A program made the position numbers and the translations under genes. The notes below the pieces were generated by a model, which saw only the letters and a list, made by a program, of their open reading frames with translations, was not told where the DNA came from and ran no database searches. Below are positions 7,954 to 16,195 of a stretch of 64,000 nt of DNA, in pieces. This stretch comes from Roseomonas fluvialis (GTDB lineage: Bacteria > Pseudomonadota > Alphaproteobacteria > Acetobacterales > Acetobacteraceae): contig NZ_AP025637.1 in NCBI RefSeq assembly GCF_022846615.1, positions 4,055,001-4,119,000 of the forward strand, given 5' to 3'. The stretch's first letter is position 1. Each line of letters opens with the position of its first letter.

Positions 7954-8838
7954 ATGTCCACGCCCAATCCCCGCATCCCCTTCCGGCTCGAGGGTGACAG
8001 CGCGGCGCTCGCGCCCTTCCGCGGCAAGCGCGTGGTGGTGAACGTTGCGGTGAACGTGGAGTATTGGCCCTTCGACCAACCCATGCCGCGCGCCATCCTG
8101 CCGCCGCCGCACGGCATCCGCGCCGTACCGGACGTGCCCAACTTCACCTGGGTGGAATACGGGCTGCGGGTGGGGATGAAGCGGCTGCTCGACCTGTGCG
8201 CGGCCCTGGGCATCCGCGCGTCGAACCTGTCGAACGCGCAGATCTGCACGCATTACCCGCGCCTGGCGGAAGCGATGCTGGCCGCAAACTGGGAGTTCGT
8301 CGGCCACGGCCTGTACCAGAAGGCGCTCGCGACGGTGGAGGACGACGAGGCCTGGGTGCGCGAGAGCCTGTCGATCATGCGCGGCTTTTCGGGCCAGCCC
8401 GTGCGCGCCTGGCTCGGCCCGGGACTCAGCGAGAAGGACACCACGCCCGAACTGCTGCGCCGACACGGCATTGACCTGCTGCACGACTGGCTGGTGGATG
8501 ACGAGCCGGTGTGGATGAGCACCGCCGATGGCCCGATGGTCGCGCTGCCCTATACGGTCGAACTGAACGACGTGCCGGTCTATGTGGTGGCGAACCAGGC
8601 GTCGTCGGCCCTGGCGGACCGCATCCGCGACACCCTGGCCTTCTGGTCGCGCAGCGGCTTCGACCGCACACGCGTGATGACGATCGCGCTGCACCCGCAT
8701 GTGATCGGCGTGGCGCACCGAATGGAAAGCTTCGCCGCCGTGATGGCGGAGCTCGCGCGGCATCCCGAGGTTGTCTTTGCGACATCAAGCGAGATCGGCG
8801 ACTGGTTCACGGCGCAGCGGGCCGCGCCTGGCGCCTAG
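7954..8838 (+). CDS. polysaccharide deacetylase family protein
   Basis: This 294-residue protein has the NodB-type fold of carbohydrate esterase family 4, in the subgroup close to PuuE-like allantoinases. Supporting segments are VVVNVAVNVEYWPFDQ, where family members carry metal-binding aspartates, and the terminal block MTIALHPHVIGVAHRM, which holds the histidines typical of the subgroup. The usual first-motif Asp-Asp pair appears to be replaced by Asn-Val-Glu, so metal binding may be altered. The start at 7954 is chosen; an in-frame ATG at 7918 would add 12 residues. No signal peptide is present, so it should be cytoplasmic. Its substrate is not evident. Confidence 0.8.
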   Translation: MSTPNPRIPFRLEGDSAALAPFRGKRVVVNVAVNVEYWPFDQPMPRAILPPPHGIRAVPDVPNFTWVEYGLRVGMKRLLDLCAALGIRASNLSNAQICTHYPRLAEAMLAANWEFVGHGLYQKALATVEDDEAWVRESLSIMRGFSGQPVRAWLGPGLSEKDTTPELLRRHGIDLLHDWLVDDEPVWMSTADGPMVALPYTVELNDVPVYVVANQASSALADRIRDTLAFWSRSGFDRTRVMTIALHPHVIGVAHRMESFAAVMAELARHPEVVFATSSEIGDWFTAQRAAPGA

Positions 8839-8852
8839 GCGCCCCGGCGAAT

Positions 8853-9626
8853 TCAGAGATGCGAACCGCCATCGACCAGGATCGTCGAGCCCGTCGTCAG
8901 CCTGAGGTGCGTCACGGCGGCCAGCACGGCGATTGCCACTTCGTCCGGCTGACAGATGGTCTTCAGCGGACTCTGCGCGATGTGGCGAAGGAAGCCCTCC
9001 TGCGTGCGCCCTGGAATGAAGTCGGTATCGACGCCGGCCGGCGCGATCCCGATGATCCGGATATGCGGGGCGAGGGCCCGCGCCAGCGATTTCCCCATCG
9101 TGTCGAGCGCAGCCTTGGACGCGGCATAGGGCACGCTGCTGCCCTGCCCGCGCAGCGCGGCGAAGGAGGAGATGTTGACCACGACGGCGTCGCCACCGCG
9201 GCGCAGCAGCGGCAGGAACGCCCGGATGGTGGCGAAGGGGCCGCGAACATTGGTGACCAGGATGCGATCGAAGGTCTCGTCATCCATGGCATCGAGATCG
9301 CCATGAGGCACGGCGCGCGTCGTGCCGGCTGCGTTCACCAGCACGTCGACGCGGCCGAAGCGCTGCTCGATCTGGCCGGCCGCGGTGCGCAGCGCCGCGC
9401 TGTCGGTCGCCGGCCGGAAGATCGGCAGGTGCCCGCTTCCGGGCAGACGTCCCGCGAGGGCCTCGGCTCGATCCTGGCCGGTGTTGTAGCCGATGACGAG
9501 GCGCGCACCATGTTCGGCGAGCCGCCGTACGGTCGCCGCGCCGATGCCGCTGCTGCCGCCCGTGACGACGGCAATGCGTCCTTCGAGGGCGTAGGGCCCG
9601 AGATTTCCCGGCCTCAGATCACTCAT
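8853..9626 (-). CDS. short-chain dehydrogenase/reductase
   Basis: This 257-residue protein is a classical SDR. The NAD(P)-binding motif TGGSSGIG spans residues 22–29, NAAG is at 98–101, and the catalytic Tyr167 and Lys171 form YAASK, with a serine pair at 153–154. The C-terminal GSTILVDGGSHL is typical of FabG-like members. The residues after the second beta-strand (GYNTGQDRAE) do not clearly fix NADP or NAD preference. The start at 9626 is chosen because the upstream extension is Arg-rich and lacks domain similarity. The gene is convergent with the deacetylase, 14 nt apart. Substrate unknown. Confidence 0.9.
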   Translation of the reverse strand: MSDLRPGNLGPYALEGRIAVVTGGSSGIGAATVRRLAEHGARLVIGYNTGQDRAEALAGRLPGSGHLPIFRPATDSAALRTAAGQIEQRFGRVDVLVNAAGTTRAVPHGDLDAMDDETFDRILVTNVRGPFATIRAFLPLLRRGGDAVVVNISSFAALRGQGSSVPYAASKAALDTMGKSLARALAPHIRIIGIAPAGVDTDFIPGRTQEGFLRHIAQSPLKTICQPDEVAIAVLAAVTHLRLTTGSTILVDGGSHL

Positions 9627-9896
9627 CACGCGGCTCCTCCAACCTGCCGCGCAGCATTTCCTGCCCGCGCGCGGGGGCGCAGAATCTTTCCGGCCAGCGC
9701 GAGGCACCGCGCGAGCGAAGCAGTGCAGGCCACGGCCTCGTCCGCGCCGCCCGCGTGGGGTCTCAGTCCAACAAGACGGATCGCGCTGCGCGCGGTCCGA
9801 GAGCGCTAGGCGCGACCGTGCCCAACCTGCCCGCTGTACCCGGCGCAGCGTGGACGAGCCAAACCGGCTGCTGCCGGCGCCGGCGCTCGCGGCAAG

Positions 9897-10883
9897 CTAA
9901 TCCAGCGTGACGTTCGCTTCCCGCGTCAGCCGCTCGAGCAGCGCCCGCTGCTCCGTCACGTATGCCGAAAAATCCGCCCGGGCGCTGCCCACCGGCACCA
10001 TGCCGATCTGGCGCAACCTGTCCTGCGTGGCGGGGACCGCCAACGCGGCGCGCGCCACCTGGTTCATCCGGTCGAGGATCGGCGCCGGCGTGCCGGCCGG
10101 GGCGAAGATGCCGCCCCATTCGATCCACTCATAGCCGGCCATCCCGGCCTCCTGCAGGGTCGGCAGCGCGGGCAGCTGCGGCATGCGCGCCTGCGTCGTC
10201 ACCGCAAGACCCTTCAGCCGCCCCTCCTGCGCGAGCAGCGAGGAGGACGCCGCAGTGCCCATGTGGAACTGCACCGTGCCGGACAGCAGCGCCTGAACCG
10301 CCGGCCCGCCGCCGCGGAAGGGCACGTGCGTCGCCTCCCACCCCGCGCGCTGCAGGAACAGCACCGCCGCGTAGTGGGAGGAGGAGCCGTTCCCGGCGCT
10401 GGCATAGGTCAGCTGCTGCCCCGCCGCGGCCCTCGCGCGGCCGAGCGCGAGGAACTCCTGGATGGTATTCGCCGGCACCGACGGGTGCGCCACCAGGATC
10501 AGCGGCACCGAGGTCAGCTGCGTCACCGGTTCGAAGGCGGTCGCGTAGTTAAAGGGGAGATTGCGCACCAGATGGGGTGCGGCGGAATGCGACGACGCGT
10601 CGAACAGGAATGTCGTCCCGTCCGGTGCGGCGCTCGCGACGGCCGAGGCCGCGATGGTGCCGGTCGCACCCGGCCGGTTCTCGATCACCAGCGGCTGGCC
10701 CAGCGCCTCCTGCATGGCGGGCGCGATCAGGCGCGTGACGGTGTCGATGGCCCCACCCGGCGGGAACGACACGATCACGCGGATCGGCCGGCTGGGCCAA
10801 GGCGCCTGGGCCAAGGCAGGGGCCGGCAGCGCGGCCGCGGCGGCGGTCAGCAGCAGGGCACGGCGCGGGGGCGCGAAACTCAT
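9897..10883 (-). CDS. Bug family (tripartite tricarboxylate transporter) substrate-binding protein
   Basis: This 328-residue periplasmic receptor belongs to the Bug/TctC family. An N-terminal signal peptide with twin arginines (residues 7–8) ends in ALAQA. The mature part starts with WPSRPIRVIVSFPPGG, a hallmark of the family, followed by ENRPGATG and the hinge segment VPFRGGGPAVQALLSG. Such receptors bind carboxylates or aromatic acids and can serve transport or signalling. No tctA or tctB genes are adjacent, so it is an orphan receptor, as is common in beta- and alphaproteobacteria. Ligand unknown. Confidence 0.93.
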   Translation of the reverse strand: MSFAPPRRALLLTAAAAALPAPALAQAPWPSRPIRVIVSFPPGGAIDTVTRLIAPAMQEALGQPLVIENRPGATGTIAASAVASAAPDGTTFLFDASSHSAAPHLVRNLPFNYATAFEPVTQLTSVPLILVAHPSVPANTIQEFLALGRARAAAGQQLTYASAGNGSSSHYAAVLFLQRAGWEATHVPFRGGGPAVQALLSGTVQFHMGTAASSSLLAQEGRLKGLAVTTQARMPQLPALPTLQEAGMAGYEWIEWGGIFAPAGTPAPILDRMNQVARAALAVPATQDRLRQIGMVPVGSARADFSAYVTEQRALLERLTREANVTLD

Positions 10884-11197
10884 GCAGAAGTCTCCCGAAA
10901 GGGCCGGTCTGGCGCCGGCGATGCACCGGCTACGATATGGTCTGCGCCGCGGCGGCGCCAGGGCGGCACGTCTTTAAGGAATATTTAGCCCCGTACTAAG
11001 AATTTTATCTTGATCTTAGGACTGATCGGCGATACAAAGGGTAGGCCAGCGCAACGGTTTGCTCCGAACCCGCTGGACGGCAGGGTTCCCCAGCCCCGTC
11101 GTACAGGACTGACCACCCAACACCCCACGCGGCGACCCTGGCTGCCGCTTCCTCTCCCAACGGCCCCCCGGGCCAGCCCGACGAAAGGTCCCCCCCG
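10884..11197. other. intergenic region with AT-rich inverted repeat
   Basis: This 314-bp gap separates the leftward Bug receptor gene from the rightward small peptide gene and should hold both promoters. The stretch 10975–11040 is markedly AT-rich for this genome and includes an inverted repeat, CTAAGA at 10996–11001 with TCTTAG at 11014–11019. It may be an operator or part of a promoter. Nothing coding was seen. Confidence 0.4.
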
Positions 11198-11383
11198 ATG
11201 TCCAACACCCAGACCCAGACCCAGTCCCCCGCCACCCTCCCGGCCCTGCCGGCGCTTCCCGGGGCCACCGCGCTGCCCGCGCTGCGCCTGGGCGGCCTGT
11301 CGCCGCTGTTTCCGCCGGCCTGCGTCGCCGATGCCGGCACGCTGCGCATGGGCGGCCTCTCCCCGGTCTTCGCCCGCGGCTGA
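11198..11383 (+). CDS. small peptide with a duplicated LRxGGLSPxF motif; possible precursor peptide
   Basis: This 61-residue ORF has an AAAGG ribosome-binding site about 9 nt upstream. Residues 1–28 are low-complexity (QTQTQ, then Pro/Ala/Leu). The second half contains two near-identical decamers, LRLGGLSPLF at 29–38 and LRMGGLSPVF at 49–58, separated by a linker with the only cysteine (Cys42). A short leader followed by repeated cores is how many ribosomally made, modified peptides are built. A strong hairpin (11396–11423) lies just after the stop, and a DUF6065-like gene follows. No recognised modification enzyme is adjacent, so a RiPP assignment is only a hypothesis; a binding or adaptor peptide is equally possible. 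Confidence 0.6.
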   Translation: MSNTQTQTQSPATLPALPALPGATALPALRLGGLSPLFPPACVADAGTLRMGGLSPVFARG

Positions 11384-11395
11384 TGCCGCCCGCCC

Positions 11396-11423
11396 GGCCT
11401 GCCGCGCGCGGCAGGCCGGGTGC
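11396..11423 (+). terminator. strong GC hairpin between small peptide and DUF6065-like gene
   Basis: CCCGGCCTGCCGC pairs perfectly with GCGGCAGGCCGGG around a minimal loop, giving a stem of about 12–13 bp. It begins 12 nt after the peptide stop and ends about 32 nt before the next start. There is no T-tract. It could partly terminate transcription so that the peptide is made in excess over the downstream gene, or protect the peptide mRNA 3' end. Confidence 0.6.
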
Positions 11424-11455
11424 CTTCGCTTCCCATGCCCGGACTCGCCGCCATG

Positions 11456-12208
11456 ACCGATGCCGAACCGCTGATCCGCTTCCACCAGGTCACCCCCGGC
11501 GGGCGTGCGCCCCAGCGGGCGGATCGCGCCGCCGGCGGCACCCTGCCGACCCGCGCCTTCCGCTACTGCGAGTCCGCCACCACCGCGTCGGGCTTCGGCT
11601 GGCTGGTGTTCCCGCCGATCGGCCTGGCGCTGGTCTGGGACGGCAGCGAGATCCACTGGACCTGGGACGGTGCCGATGCCTGGCACCCGCTCTCGGTCGC
11701 GCAATTCCCCGGCTTCCGGGACCAGTTCGATGGCGCGGCGCCCGAGGGCGTGCGCGGTTTTTCCCCGCCCCTGGTCGGTGCCCTGCCCGAACCGGGACTG
11801 GTGAACCTGTGGTCAGGGCTGTTCGCACGCTCGCGCCCCGGCTGGAGCCTGCTGGTCCGCCCGCCGGTCAACCTGCCCCGCCAGCCGGGCTTCGAGGTCT
11901 ATGAAGGCCTGGTCGAGGCCGACCGCTGGTTCGGCCCGCTCTTTGTGAACCTGCGGCTGACCCGCACCCATGCGCCGGTGCGCTTCGACCCCGACCTGCC
12001 GATCTTCCAGGTCCAGCCCATCCCGCGGGACGCCTATGACGATGCCGCGCTGAACGCCTTTCCGGTGGCCGAGGGCCTCGGCGCCATGACGCCTTCCGAC
12101 TGGGCCGACTACGAACGCTCGGTCGTCGCCCCGCGGCGCGGCGGCCAATGCCCGCTCGGCCGCCATGCCACCGAGGTCCGCCGCCGCCGCCGCAGCGCCG
12201 TCGCCTGA
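11456..12208 (+). CDS. DUF6065-like protein
   Basis: This protein of about 250 residues resembles the DUF6065 family, judged by the pattern of an aromatic-rich core: GFGWLVFPP, then ALVWDG, then PGWSLLVRPPVNLPR, then VNLRLTRTHAPVRFDPDLPIFQVQPIPR. Function is not known for the family. The C-terminus is Arg-rich and basic. Two ATGs (11438 and 11456) are possible starts; 11456 fits better with family-like N-termini. It lies directly downstream of the repeat peptide in the same direction, so the two are likely a functional pair. It is followed by a terminator hairpin at 12361. Confidence 0.6.
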   Translation, partial: TDAEPLIRFHQVTPGGRAPQRADRAAGGTLPTRAFRYCESATTASGFGWLVFPPIGLALVWDGSEIHWTWDGADAWHPLSVAQFPGFRDQFDGAAPEGVRGFSPPLVGALPEPGLVNLWSGLFARSRPGWSLLVRPPVNLPRQPGFEVYEGLVEADRWFGPLFVNLRLTRTHAPVRFDPDLPIFQVQPIPRDAYDDAALNAFPVAEGLGAMTPSDWADYERSVVAPRRGGQCPLGRHATEVRRRRRSAVA

Positions 12209-12360
12209 ATGACAGAAAATGCGCGGATCGCGCAGCGATCCGGGAGCGCGCATGCGCGAGCGCGCCCAAACCATCCGCCGCGCCACGGCATCAGCCCACG
12301 GCGCGAAGGCAAGCGGCCCGGACGGGCCGCGCCCGCCGACTGAGGGCGCACAAAACATTC

Positions 12361-12391
12361 CGCGCCGCAGGGGGGTGGACCCTGCGGCGCG
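12361..12391 (-). terminator. perfect 12-bp hairpin with T-tract on the minus strand
   Basis: CGCGCCGCAGGG pairs perfectly with CCCTGCGGCGCG across a 7-nt loop. Read on the minus strand the hairpin is followed by GAATGTTTTG, so it fits an intrinsic terminator for the leftward RadC-like gene ending at 12463. It may also stop the rightward DUF6065-like transcript. Confidence 0.7.
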
Positions 12392-12462
12392 GCTCCCGGG
12401 CTCCGGACCAGGGCCGCCCCACCGGCCCCGCGCCATGCCCGTTCCCGGGGTTCGGCTGCGGC

Positions 12463-13191
12463 TCAGTCCATCAGGCCAAGGCCGCGCAAGGAGGCCGGCG
12501 CACCGGCACCGACGACGACGTGGTCGCGCAATTCCAGTTCGATCACGCGCGCCGCACCGGCCACGCGCTGGGCGAACAGCACGTCGGTCGCGAGCGCCGT
12601 CGGGTCGCCCTCCGGCGCGTGGCGCAGTAGGATCACCGACACGGCGTTCACCGCCACCGCCCGGCGCAGCACCCGTGCCGCCGCGCCGTCATCGGCCGCG
12701 CCCATCGCTTCCTCCGAGATCACGCGGTCGCGTGAATCGAGGAAGATCGCCCGCAGCCCCGGCGGCATCGCGCCCGCGGCGCGCAGATGCGCCAGGATGG
12801 CGGGCAGGCCGCGCAGCACCGGGCGCTCGGGCGGCTGCAGTGCACCCAGATGGCGCGCCGCGGCGGCCAGGCCCTTCAGCGTCGCCGCCCCCGCCTCGCC
12901 CAGCGGGCCGAGGGCCGCGAGTTCCCCCTCCGATGCCGCGAGCGTCCCGGCCAGGCCGCCGAAGCGCCGCAGCGCAGCCTCCGAAGCTTCCGCCGCCTCG
13001 ATCCAGCCGAGGCAGGGGGCGAGCACGCCGAACAGCACCTCGTGCTCGGTCGCGTCGATGGCGGGTGCGGCGGCACGCGGCGCGGCGGCAGGCCGTGCGC
13101 GGCGGCGCGGCGGCGATGCCGGGTGCAGGGCCGGCGGCGGGACCTGCGGCGTGCCGATCTCGACCAGGTTCACGACGGGGGTGTCCTTCAT
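12463..13191 (-). CDS. RadC/JAB-like protein with degenerate metal site
   Basis: This 242-residue protein has the RadC architecture: a Pro/Arg/Ala-rich N-terminus (residues 1–50), a helix-hairpin-helix-like region (about 60–110, including LAALGPLGEAGAATLKGL), and a JAMM/MPN-like domain. In RadC the metal-binding motif is HNHPSGDP; here the equivalent at 189–197 reads RHAPEGDP, so both zinc-binding histidines are replaced (His to Arg, and His to Ala). The later DHVVVG, matching DHIIIG, is kept. It is therefore unlikely to act as a metalloprotease and may be a structural or binding relative. It is divergent from the TPR regulator. Confidence 0.78.
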   Translation of the reverse strand: MKDTPVVNLVEIGTPQVPPPALHPASPPRRRARPAAAPRAAAPAIDATEHEVLFGVLAPCLGWIEAAEASEAALRRFGGLAGTLAASEGELAALGPLGEAGAATLKGLAAAARHLGALQPPERPVLRGLPAILAHLRAAGAMPPGLRAIFLDSRDRVISEEAMGAADDGAAARVLRRAVAVNAVSVILLRHAPEGDPTALATDVLFAQRVAGAARVIELELRDHVVVGAGAPASLRGLGLMD

Positions 13192-13310
13192 GAAAAGCAA
13201 CCAATGCGCGGAAATCAGTCTTGATCTTTCGCCGTTTCGTGCATGAGGGTACGGCGTCGGTCGGCGTCGGAAATGCGTCGGCGCGGCACGCACTGGAGAG
13301 GTTCCCGTCA

Positions 13311-14966
13311 TTGCATAGCGTCGGCCCCGCGCCGCCTTTGGCCGACCTGACCGCCCCACCGGCGCCGCTGCGCCTGCGCCTGGGCGATACGCTCCAGGTG
13401 CTGGCCGCCGACGGGTCGTCCCTGCTGCCGGGGGGCGCGCGGCCGCGGGCGTTGCTCGCGTTGCTGGCGCTCGCACCGGGCCATGTGATGCCGCGCCGGC
13501 TGGTCGCTGGGCTGCTCTGGAGCGGGGCTGAGCTGCGCCAGGGGCTGGCCCGGCTGCGCGACGTGCTGCACGACCTGCGCCATGGCCTGCTGGCCGGCGA
13601 TCTCGACCCTTTCGGCGCCGACGCCTCCTCGCTCTGGCTTCGGGCCGACCGGGTGGCGGTGGAACACGCCCCGCGCACCGAGGGCTGGCCGCTGCTGCCC
13701 GAACTGCGCGGCATCGACCCGCAGCTCGATGACTGGCTGTCACGCGCCGAGACCGGCGCCGCCCCGCCCGGCGCGACCGAACCCCGCGCGCCGGACCGTG
13801 GCGGCCCCGCGGCGCGGCGCCCGTCGGTGCTGGTCATGCCGGTGCGCAACCTGGCCGGGTCGCGCGTGGGCCACCTCGATGCCGCGGTCAACGATGCGGT
13901 GCTGGCCGCGCTGTCGGCGCTGCGCTCGGTCGCGGTGGTTGTCGAGGTGCCTGGCCGCCCTGTGCCGGCGGCCGACTACCTGCTGACCGGGAACATCCAT
14001 TTGTCCGAAAACCAGCCCCAGGCGGTGCTGCGCTTCGTCGATGCGGCCGGCGGCGGCGCGGTGCTGTGGTCCCTCGCCGCCGCGCCGGACGCCGCGCGCC
14101 CGGCCGCCTTCGCCGAGGAAGTGGCGGCACTGGCCTGCGCGCGGATCGAACACGAGGTCCTGCTGCTCGAGGCCGAGCGCGCCGCGCTGGTGCCGCTGAA
14201 CGAGGCCACCGCGCAGGAGATGGTCCTGCGCGTGCTGCCCGACATCTACCGGCTGGAACGCGACGCCTTCCTGCGCGCGGGCAAGATCCTCGGCATGGCG
14301 GTCAGGCGGGACCCGCGCCTGGCGGCCGCGCAGGCCTGGCTGGCCTACTGGAACATCCTGCTGGTCGGCCAGGGCTGGGCAACGCAGGAACGCGAGGTGC
14401 TGGCAGCGGCGGCGGCGGCGGCCGAACAGGCCGTGCTGCTCGACCCCAAGGATGCGCGCGGACTGGCCATCGCAGGCCATGCGCGCGGCTTCCTGCACCA
14501 CCAGGTGCCCGACGCGCTGTCGCTGTGCCGCCAGGCGCTGGCGATCAATCCGTCGCTGCCGGCGGCCTGGACCTTCTCGGGCATGGCGCATGCGTATTCG
14601 GGCGAACTCGAGACCGGGCGGCGGCATCTTCTGCGCGCGCTGCAATTGCTGCCGCGCAACCCGCACGCCTTCTTCACCGAGGCCGGGCTCGCCACCGTCG
14701 AGATGCTGCTCGGCAATCACGAGGCCGCGGCCGAGATGGCCCGCGCCGTGCTGCAGATGCAGCCGCGCTTCACCGCCGCACTTCGCGCACGCATCGCAGC
14801 CCTGGGGCATCTGGGGCGCGAGGGCGAGGCCCGCCCGGCGGTGCGCGCGCTGCTCGAGATCGACCCGGGCTTCACGCTGCAACGCTTCCGCCGCGCGGCC
14901 CCCTATGTGCGGCGCCGCGACATCGACCATTTCCTGCGGGGCTTGCGCCTGGCGGGCGTTGCCTGA
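13311..14966 (+). CDS. winged-helix transcriptional activator-like protein with TPR domain
   Basis: The protein is about 551 residues. The N-terminal 100 residues resemble an OmpR/SARP-type winged helix (LRLGDTLQVLAADG, then RPRALLALLALAPG, then LWSGAELRQGLARLRDVLHDLR). A central segment beginning RPSVLVMPVRNLAG resembles the TolB-like module of CadC-type regulators. The C-terminal half holds tetratricopeptide repeats, for example around LDPKDARGLAIAGHARG and INPSLPAAWTFSGMAHAY. A TTG at 13311 is chosen as start because GGAGAGG lies 9 nt upstream; the ORF could extend to a TTG at 13221. No membrane segment was seen. The target is unknown; the kelch gene follows 59 nt downstream. Confidence 0.75.
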   Translation: MHSVGPAPPLADLTAPPAPLRLRLGDTLQVLAADGSSLLPGGARPRALLALLALAPGHVMPRRLVAGLLWSGAELRQGLARLRDVLHDLRHGLLAGDLDPFGADASSLWLRADRVAVEHAPRTEGWPLLPELRGIDPQLDDWLSRAETGAAPPGATEPRAPDRGGPAARRPSVLVMPVRNLAGSRVGHLDAAVNDAVLAALSALRSVAVVVEVPGRPVPAADYLLTGNIHLSENQPQAVLRFVDAAGGGAVLWSLAAAPDAARPAAFAEEVAALACARIEHEVLLLEAERAALVPLNEATAQEMVLRVLPDIYRLERDAFLRAGKILGMAVRRDPRLAAAQAWLAYWNILLVGQGWATQEREVLAAAAAAAEQAVLLDPKDARGLAIAGHARGFLHHQVPDALSLCRQALAINPSLPAAWTFSGMAHAYSGELETGRRHLLRALQLLPRNPHAFFTEAGLATVEMLLGNHEAAAEMARAVLQMQPRFTAALRARIAALGHLGREGEARPAVRALLEIDPGFTLQRFRRAAPYVRRRDIDHFLRGLRLAGVA

Positions 14967-15025
14967 CAATCCTGCGGCAAGCGGCCACGAGGCCGCCAAG
15001 ACCACGCTTCGCCGGAGACAACCAG

Positions 15026-16096
15026 ATGTCGCTTCACCGACGCACCCTGCTGGCCGGGGGCGCTGCCCTCGCGACCGCGCCCGCCCTGGCGCAGGGCAAC
15101 CCCCACGCCCATCACGGCGGCCAGTTCGAACGCCTGGCCCAGCCCGGGCGGATGGGCCTGCCGGACCTCGCGCAGCAGCATGCTGTGACGGACAGCCCCG
15201 CGCCGCGCGCCGCGCGGCAGGGGGCCTGGCGGGCGCTGTCGCCGCTGCCCATCCCGCGCACGGAAATGGCCTGGGCGGTGGAATATCGCGGCCGCATGCA
15301 CCTGATCGGCGGCTACGCCGAACAGCGCGTCGACCGCCCCTACCACCACGCCTACGACCCGCGCACCGACCGCTGGGACGAACTGGCGCAACTGCCACGC
15401 GGCGCCAACCATGTGGGTGTGGCGACGCTGGGCGACCGGATCTACGCCTTCGGTGGGTTCCTCGAGCAGAACCGCACGCCGCATGACGGCGCCTTCGCCT
15501 TCGACGGCACGCGCTGGCACACCCTGCGCCGCCTGCCCGAGGCCTGCGGCGCGATGGCCTGCATCGCGCTCGATGGGAAGATCCACATCATCGGCGGCGC
15601 CATCGGCTCCGACAATCGCCGGTCGATCGACTGGCACCTGGTGTACGACCCGCAGACCGACCGCTATGCGCGCCGCCAGCCCATGCCGGTCGGGCGCGAC
15701 CACACCGGCATCGTGGTGGTGGCCGGTGCGATCCACATCATCGGCGGGCGGATCGACACCTTCCACACCAATTCCAACCTGCACCACAGCTACGACCCGC
15801 GCACCGACGACTGGACCTTCCGCACGCCCATCCCGACCGCGCGGTCGGGTCAGGGCTGCGTCTGGTACCGCGACCGCATCTTCTGCATGGGCGGCGAGGG
15901 CACCAACCGCGTCTATGGCCAGAACGAGGCCTTCAACCCCGCCACCAATGCCTGGGAAGCCTATGCCCCCATGCTCACGCCGCGGCACGGCATGGGCGCG
16001 GTGGTGATCGGCGACGGCATCTATGTCGCCGGCGGAGGCCCGCAGATGGGCGGCGGGGTGAAAAGCGCGATCAACGAGGCCTTCACCCTGGCCTGA
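15026..16096 (+). CDS. exported kelch-repeat protein
   Basis: This 356-residue protein starts with a Tat-like signal (RR at 5–6, hydrophobic core, ALAQG cleavage region). The rest forms about six kelch repeats, each with a double glycine (IGGYAE, FGGFLE, IGGAIG, IGGRID, MGGEGT, AGGGPQ) and the spaced YDPRTDRWD/YDPQTDRY/YDPRTDDW motif. These make a beta-propeller, usually for protein or carbohydrate binding; some bacterial kelch propellers are sialate mutarotases. The segment HAHHGGQ near the start is His-rich. It follows the TPR regulator in the same direction and ends before a strong hairpin. Confidence 0.9.
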   Translation: MSLHRRTLLAGGAALATAPALAQGNPHAHHGGQFERLAQPGRMGLPDLAQQHAVTDSPAPRAARQGAWRALSPLPIPRTEMAWAVEYRGRMHLIGGYAEQRVDRPYHHAYDPRTDRWDELAQLPRGANHVGVATLGDRIYAFGGFLEQNRTPHDGAFAFDGTRWHTLRRLPEACGAMACIALDGKIHIIGGAIGSDNRRSIDWHLVYDPQTDRYARRQPMPVGRDHTGIVVVAGAIHIIGGRIDTFHTNSNLHHSYDPRTDDWTFRTPIPTARSGQGCVWYRDRIFCMGGEGTNRVYGQNEAFNPATNAWEAYAPMLTPRHGMGAVVIGDGIYVAGGGPQMGGGVKSAINEAFTLA

Positions 16097-16104
16097 GGCG
16101 CTGC

Positions 16105-16134
16105 GCGGGGTTGCGGCGCGCGCCGCGACCCCGC
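16105..16134. terminator. bidirectional GC hairpin between convergent genes
   Basis: GCGGGGT at 16105–16111 pairs with ACCCCGC at 16128–16134, and an inner GCGGCG/CGCCGC continues the stem. It lies between the kelch gene stop (16096) and the stop of the leftward gene at 16196. No T-tract is visible. Confidence 0.55.
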
Positions 16135-16195
16135 ACGCACCACCGCAGGACAACGCGCACCTCATCGGCCACGGCGCCGGCGCACCGGCACGGCA

